Position numbers and translations under genes: made by a program. A stretch of 8,006 bases of DNA. Source: Minisyncoccota bacterium (lineage in GTDB: Bacteria; Patescibacteriota; Minisyncoccia; Minisyncoccales; GWA2-38-27). The notes beneath the pieces were generated by a model. That model had not been told where the DNA came from. It saw nothing but the letters and a program-made list of their open reading frames with translations, and searched no databases. Position 1 is the stretch's first letter, and each line of letters opens with the position of its first letter. Location of the stretch: the NCBI GenBank assembly GCA_028717605.1, contig JAQUNM010000011.1, forward strand, positions 5,699 through 13,704. Reading direction: 5' to 3'. Shown here piece by piece: positions 5,286 to 8,006 of the stretch.

Positions 5286-5720
5286 TTATCCTCCGTTTTT
5301 TTTGGCTTCGAGGGCGCCAGAGAATTCTTCAAGCTCATTAACTCGAGCCTCAAGAAGCTTCATCTGGCGAAAAACTTTATTTCCCCCTCTTTCGACCCAA
5401 AGACTTTTTTTCCTCTCTTCATACACCCGGGAAAAAACTTCTTTGGGCACATAACGACCCTGTCTTTTTTCGTTAACAAAGACAAAGGCCTGTTCTCCAA
5501 CTGTTTTTTGCAGTTGAAGAAACTCTTCCCTGGCTTCTTGAAATTCCCTCCTGGTTTTTTCAAGAACCCCCAGGGCCTTTTCTATCGCCCACGAAGTAGG
5601 AGAAATAACTTCTCCTTTTTCCAGCCTTTGAGCAGCCTCAAAGACATAATCTTTGTAACAAGACCGGCAAATAACGTGCCGCTCTTTTTCTCGAACCTTT
5701 CCACAAAGGTTACATTTCAT
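5286..5720 (-). CDS. Uncharacterised 144-aa zinc-ribbon and coiled-coil protein
   Basis: I do not recognise this family. The N-terminus holds C3-x2-C6 and C18-x2-C21 (MKCNLCGK...VICRSC), a compact four-Cys zinc ribbon. The rest is helical and highly charged: about 45-75 (AIEKALGVLEKTRREFQEA...) and 115-141 (VFRQMKLLEARVNELEEF) have heptad-like spacing suited to coiled coils, with a more globular stretch (VFVNEKRQGRYVPKEVFSRVY) between. No membrane segment or signal peptide is seen. The start is fixed by a perfect SD 6 bases upstream, which nearly all other genes here lack. GC over the sampled part is about 44% by count, against about 13-30% in stretches counted nearby. It has its own near-consensus promoter and terminator, so it is a monocistronic unit. 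A nucleic-acid- or ribosome-associated role is speculation. Confidence 0.8.
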   Translation of the reverse strand: MKCNLCGKVREKERHVICRSCYKDYVFEAAQRLEKGEVISPTSWAIEKALGVLEKTRREFQEAREEFLQLQKTVGEQAFVFVNEKRQGRYVPKEVFSRVYEERKKSLWVERGGNKVFRQMKLLEARVNELEEFSGALEAKKNGG

Positions 5721-5726
5721 CTTACA

Positions 5727-5742
5727 CCTCCTTTTGTAAAGG
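5727..5742 (-). promoter_or_regulatory. Perfect Shine-Dalgarno, possibly folded into a small hairpin
   Basis: AGGAGG (5727-5732), extended to AAAGGAGGTG, lies 6 bases before the ATG at 5720 and decides the start of the 144-aa gene. Just upstream, CCTTT (5738-5742) can pair with AAAGG (5730-5734) around an ACA loop, covering half of the SD. The stem is short and A/T-rich, so it would be weak. Confidence 0.75.
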
Positions 5743-5769
5743 TACTTTTAATCAAATTAACAATATTTA

Positions 5770-5797
5770 ATTATACATTAATCCTCAAAAAAGTCAA
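5770..5797 (-). promoter_or_regulatory. Strong sigma-70 promoter of the 144-aa zinc-ribbon gene
   Basis: TTGACT (5792-5797), a 16-bp spacer and a perfect TATAAT (5770-5775) on the minus strand. Predicted start near 5763, giving a leader of about 43 nt that contains the SD. The promoter follows the terminator of the 72-aa gene, so the two genes are transcribed separately. Confidence 0.8.
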
Positions 5798-5811
5798 TAC
5801 CATTAAAAAGC

Positions 5812-5847
5812 AAAGGGTGGGATTTTATAACATAATTCCCACCCTTT
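5812..5847 (-). terminator. Intrinsic terminator after the 72-aa Cys-rich gene
   Basis: AAAGGGTGGGA and TCCCACCCTTT form a perfect 11-bp stem around a 14-nt loop. On the minus strand the stem is followed by GCTTTTT; on the plus strand the stem runs into TTTTT, so it could work in both directions. It begins 8 bases past the stop codon of the 72-aa gene. Confidence 0.85.
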
Positions 5848-5855
5848 TTATAAAT

Positions 5856-6074
5856 TCAAAGACCCTTTGTTGCCAAAGCAATTAAATTAAAGCCTTCTTC
5901 TAATCTGTGTTCTTCTGTTCTTGAAGAAAGAGAAATTATTTCTTCGTAATAAAAAATATTTTCTCTCTTTTCTCCTCCCTCTTCGTCCTGAAAACCACAA
6001 ATACAGGCTTTTCCTTTTTCAACGATCCGGCCGCAAACACAAAACTCTGGATCATCAATTCTTTTCATCTCCAT
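5856..6074 (-). CDS. Uncharacterised 72-aa protein with paired CxC motifs
   Basis: I do not recognise this family. Its N-terminal part has C12-x-C14 and C24-x-C26 (FCVCGR and ACICGF), nine residues apart, a likely small metal-binding knuckle. An acidic, glycine-containing linker (about 29-39) leads to IFYYEEIISLSSRTEEH and a hydrophobic end (GFNLIALATKGL). No transmembrane segment is evident. The ATG at 6074 has AGGAGG 4 bases upstream; a second ATG at residue 3 would have a 10-base gap and is also possible. GC is about 34%, above the neighbouring rnhB. It has a consensus promoter overlapping the rnhB 3' end, a palindrome over the -10, and its own terminator, the same architecture as the next gene. 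The two may be functionally linked, but they share no visible sequence similarity beyond Cys pairs. Confidence 0.78.
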   Translation of the reverse strand: MEMKRIDDPEFCVCGRIVEKGKACICGFQDEEGGEKRENIFYYEEIISLSSRTEEHRLEEGFNLIALATKGL

Positions 6075-6078
6075 CTTC

Positions 6079-6084
6079 CCTCCT
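6079..6084 (-). promoter_or_regulatory. Shine-Dalgarno of the 72-aa gene
   Basis: A perfect AGGAGG within AAGGAGGGAAG, 4 bases before the ATG at 6074 and 10 bases before the next in-frame ATG. It leaves open which of the two is used. Confidence 0.8.
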
Positions 6085-6106
6085 TGTTAATTGTTAAAAT
6101 GCTTTT

Positions 6107-6128
6107 ATTCCTTATAATTATAAGGAAT
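6107..6128 (-). promoter_or_regulatory. Perfect 22-bp palindrome, candidate operator
   Basis: The half-site ATTCCTTATAA is followed immediately by its exact reverse complement. It covers the -10 box (6117-6122) and the predicted start (about 6110) of the 72-aa gene promoter, a classic position for a repressor that blocks RNA polymerase. No T-run follows, so a terminator for rnhB is unlikely. Confidence 0.6.
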
Positions 6129-6145
6129 TAATAGTAAATTGTCAA
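6117..6145 (-). promoter_or_regulatory. Consensus sigma-70 promoter of the 72-aa gene
   Basis: Perfect TTGACA (6140-6145), a 17-bp spacer and perfect TATAAT (6117-6122) on the minus strand, the best promoter in the window. The -35 overlaps the rnhB stop codon (6142-6144). Predicted start near 6110, leader about 36 nt. Confidence 0.85.
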
Positions 6146-6732
6146 GTTCTTAAAAAGCTTTTTCTATGGATCTTACAAACACCATATTTTTTAATTAATG
6201 AATAGTGTTCTTTGGTTGGATAACCTTTATGTTTTGAGAATTTATATAAAGGATACTCTTTATCATATTTTTCCATTAATTTATCTCTATAAACTTTAGC
6301 TAAAACAGAAGCTAAGGTGCAAGATAAAATTTTTTTATCACCCCTAATAACTGACTTTTGTAAAATATTAGTTTTTAATTTAAAGTTTCCATCTATAATT
6401 AAAAAATCAGGATTTAATTTTTTAATTAACCTTTCCATGGCTTTTTTAGTTGCTTGTAAAATATTAATTTTATCTATTATTTTTTCTGAAACTTTGGTTA
6501 TTTTATAATCAATATAAGGATTATTAATAATAAGATTAAAAAAATATTCTCTTTTTTTGACAGATAATTCTTTAGAATCTTTAACCCCCCTAAAATCTTT
6601 AAGCTTAATTAACGGATTAATTATTACTATTGCTGCTACAACTGGTCCAGCTAATGGGCCCCTTCCTGCTTCGTCTAAACCAGCAATGTGTTTAAATCCT
6701 TTTTTATATAATTTTTTTTCTAGCCTTAACAC
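6142..6732 (-). CDS. rnhB: Ribonuclease HII
   Basis: A 196-aa enzyme that cuts RNA in RNA-DNA hybrids and incises at single ribonucleotides misincorporated into DNA, starting ribonucleotide excision repair. The signature GLDEAGRGPLAGPVVAA (18-34) carries D20 and E21; IIDGNFK has D114; RGDKK has D132, spaced 18 residues after D114 as in other bacterial RNases HII; SCTLASVLAKVYRD (137-150) is the conserved helix. HKGYPTKEHYSLIKKYGVCKIHRKSF (168-193) is the usual C-terminal part. Length is normal (190-215 aa). The start is a GTG; an in-frame TAA two codons upstream excludes a longer form. No SD precedes it. It is divergent from dnaE across 53 bases. Its stop codon overlaps the promoter of the next gene. 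Confidence 0.96.
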   Translation of the reverse strand: MLRLEKKLYKKGFKHIAGLDEAGRGPLAGPVVAAIVIINPLIKLKDFRGVKDSKELSVKKREYFFNLIINNPYIDYKITKVSEKIIDKINILQATKKAMERLIKKLNPDFLIIDGNFKLKTNILQKSVIRGDKKILSCTLASVLAKVYRDKLMEKYDKEYPLYKFSKHKGYPTKEHYSLIKKYGVCKIHRKSFLRT

Positions 6733-6785
6733 TCTTTAATAATATCATATTTGACTCATTTTTAAAAAGAAAGTAGAATGATTTA
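6733..6785 (+). promoter_or_regulatory. Divergent rnhB/dnaE intergenic promoter region
   Basis: For dnaE (plus strand), TTGACT (6751-6756), a 17-bp spacer and TAGAAT (6774-6779) form a good sigma-70 promoter. The -10 ends 6 bases before the ATG, so initiation at the usual distance falls on the A of the ATG, predicting a leaderless mRNA. For rnhB (minus strand), a -10-like TATTAT (6739-6744) is also 6 bases before its GTG, but no convincing -35 accompanies it. No SD is present on either side. Confidence 0.6.
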
Positions 6786-8006
6786 ATGAAATTTACTCAT
6801 TTACATGTTCATAGTCATTTTTCTCTTTTAGATGGTTTAGCAAAAATAGACCAACTTTTAGACAAGGCTAAAGAATATGGAATGGACTCTTTAGCTTTGA
6901 CAGACCATGGCGTAATGTATGGGGCAGTAGAATTTTATAAAAAAGCAAAAGAAAGAGGAATAAAACCTATTATTGGCTGCGAGGTTTATGTTGCCATAGA
7001 AAAGATGGATCAATGTAGACCAGGCATTGATGATAAAAGATATCATTTAATTCTTTTAGCTAAAAATAATCAAGGATATAAAAACTTAGTTCAATTAGTA
7101 AGCAAGGCTCATTTGCAGGGATTTTATTACAAACCCAGAATAGATCATGATTTATTAAAGAAACACTCTGAAGGACTAATTGGACTTTCTGCTTGTTTAC
7201 AAGGAAAAGTTCCTCAAATGTTCTTAAAAAGAAAAGATAAGGAAGCAGAACAAGCAGCTAAGGAATATGAAGATATTTTTGGTAAAAATAATTTTTATTT
7301 AGAAATTCAAAATCATCCTAATAATAAAGATCAAGTTTTTGTTAATAAAAAAATAATAGAACTTTCAAAAAAAACAGACATTCCTTTAGTGGCTACTAAT
7401 GATATTCATTATTTAAATTCTGAAGACGCCGAAGCTCATGATATATTAATGTTAATTAACACAGGAGCTGATAAAAATGATCCCGAAAGATTAAGTTTTC
7501 AAGGAGATGATTTCTCTATGACCGATCCTAAAAAAATGGAAGAATTTTGTAAAAATATTCCTCAAGCCTTTGAAAATACAGAAAAAATAGCTCAGGCCTG
7601 TTCTTTTGAGTTTGACTTAAATAAAGTAAAGTTACCCCATTTTCCCCTACCCAAACAAATATCAGCTGATAATTACCTAAAAGAACTTTGTAAAAAAGGC
7701 TTAAAAAAAAGATATCCTAAAGAAACCATTGAAATAAAAGAAAGATTAAATTATGAGCTTTCTGTTATTGCTAAACTAGGTTTTTCTTCTTATTTTTTAA
7801 TTGTCCAAGACTTTGTTAATTGGGCCAAAGAACAAAGAATAGTTGTTGGCCCTGGGAGAGGGTCAGCAGCTGGTTCTTTAGTATCTTATCTTTTAAATAT
7901 CACTGACGTTGATCCTTTAAAGCATAATCTTTTATTTGAAAGATTTCTAAATCCTGGTAGAACAAGCAGTCTCCCTGATATTGACCTAGACTTTACTGAT
8001 AGAAGA
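6786..8006 (+). CDS. dnaE: DNA polymerase III alpha subunit, 5' part
   Basis: The first 407 codons of the replicative polymerase (usual size about 1,050-1,200 aa); it continues past the right edge with no stop or frameshift inside the window. PHP domain, about 1-270: the nine usual metal-site residues can all be placed, H7 and H9 (HVH), D40 and H41 (TDHG), E66 (CEVYV), H87 (RYHLIL), C137 (SACLQG), D206 and H208 (NDIHYL), which suggests an active proofreading-type PHP rather than the degenerate one of E. coli. Polymerase domain: GPGRGSAAGSLVSYLL at 355-370 and PDIDLDF at 397-403, where D400 and D402 match E. coli catalytic D401 and D403. The start MKFTHLHVHS is canonical for the family. A promoter 6 bases upstream implies leaderless initiation. 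Confidence 0.97.
   Translation, partial: MKFTHLHVHSHFSLLDGLAKIDQLLDKAKEYGMDSLALTDHGVMYGAVEFYKKAKERGIKPIIGCEVYVAIEKMDQCRPGIDDKRYHLILLAKNNQGYKNLVQLVSKAHLQGFYYKPRIDHDLLKKHSEGLIGLSACLQGKVPQMFLKRKDKEAEQAAKEYEDIFGKNNFYLEIQNHPNNKDQVFVNKKIIELSKKTDIPLVATNDIHYLNSEDAEAHDILMLINTGADKNDPERLSFQGDDFSMTDPKKMEEFCKNIPQAFENTEKIAQACSFEFDLNKVKLPHFPLPKQISADNYLKELCKKGLKKRYPKETIEIKERLNYELSVIAKLGFSSYFLIVQDFVNWAKEQRIVVGPGRGSAAGSLVSYLLNITDVDPLKHNLLFERFLNPGRTSSLPDIDLDFTDRR

Noticed and set aside
5360..5563. Minus-strand open frame of 67 codons inside the 144-aa gene
   Set aside because: Fully nested in another frame of the zinc-ribbon gene, with no RBS of its own and no recognisable features.
5508..5885. Plus-strand open frame of 125 codons opposite the 144-aa gene
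   Set aside because: It is antisense to a gene with promoter, SD and terminator, runs across that gene's promoter and the neighbouring terminator, has no RBS and shows no domain; it is a shadow frame.
6107..6128. The 22-bp palindrome as a terminator of rnhB
   Set aside because: Its stem is AT-rich, no T-run follows on the minus strand, and it coincides with the -10 box of the next promoter.
6317..6739. Two plus-strand open frames opposite rnhB (63 and 60 codons)
   Set aside because: Antisense to the well-supported RNase HII motifs; no RBS or family features.

Overview
The window looks like part of a small, AT-rich bacterial genome of the Candidate Phyla Radiation (Patescibacteria, probably Parcubacteria-like). 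This placement is an inference from four things: low GC (roughly 27-30% in most genes by rough count), compact overlapping housekeeping genes, K/E-rich tails on ribosomal proteins, and near absence of Shine-Dalgarno (SD) sequences. No 16S gene is present to confirm it.

Layout. Almost everything left of 6732 is on the minus strand. Read in the direction of transcription (right to left) it is: rnhB (GTG start), a 72-aa Cys-rich protein, a 144-aa zinc-ribbon/coiled-coil protein, a strong terminator, then a long translation and RNA-processing run: rpmF (bL32), nusB, rnc (RNase III), rpsP (bS16), a KhpA-type KH protein, a terminator-like hairpin, trmD, tRNA-Tyr(GTA), tRNA-Thr(GGT), rpmG (bL33, 53 aa), an HTH/LAGLIDADG-like gene, tRNA-Trp(CCA), def, pcm, and the first 33 codons of a membrane-anchored protein (possibly mltG) that runs off the left edge. 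On the right, dnaE (DNA polymerase III alpha) diverges from rnhB on the plus strand and runs off the right edge after 407 codons.

How the genes work together. The core block supplies ribosomal proteins (bL32, bS16, bL33), rRNA transcription and processing factors (NusB, RNase III), an RNA chaperone (KhpA), tRNA modification (TrmD), three tRNAs, and nascent-protein and protein-repair enzymes (Def, Pcm). RnhB and DnaE serve genome maintenance and replication.

Points of interest. (1) Bases 5239-6145 hold two small Cys-motif genes, each with a near-consensus sigma-70 promoter, a perfect SD and its own terminator; their GC (about 34-44%) is above the neighbours. One promoter carries a perfect 22-bp palindrome over its -10 box. 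(2) The HTH/LAGLIDADG-like gene ends inside tRNA-Trp, so 5' maturation of the tRNA removes its stop codon. def starts one base after the same tRNA, so 3' maturation gives a nearly leaderless def mRNA. (3) dnaE, rpmF and possibly rnhB have -10 boxes spaced so that transcription should begin at or within a few bases of the start codon. (4) A strong terminator hairpin abuts the trmD start codon. (5) RNase III has Lys at a usual metal-ligand Asp position. I see no CRISPR array, insertion sequence or complete novel system; the two-gene Cys block is the best candidate for something undescribed.
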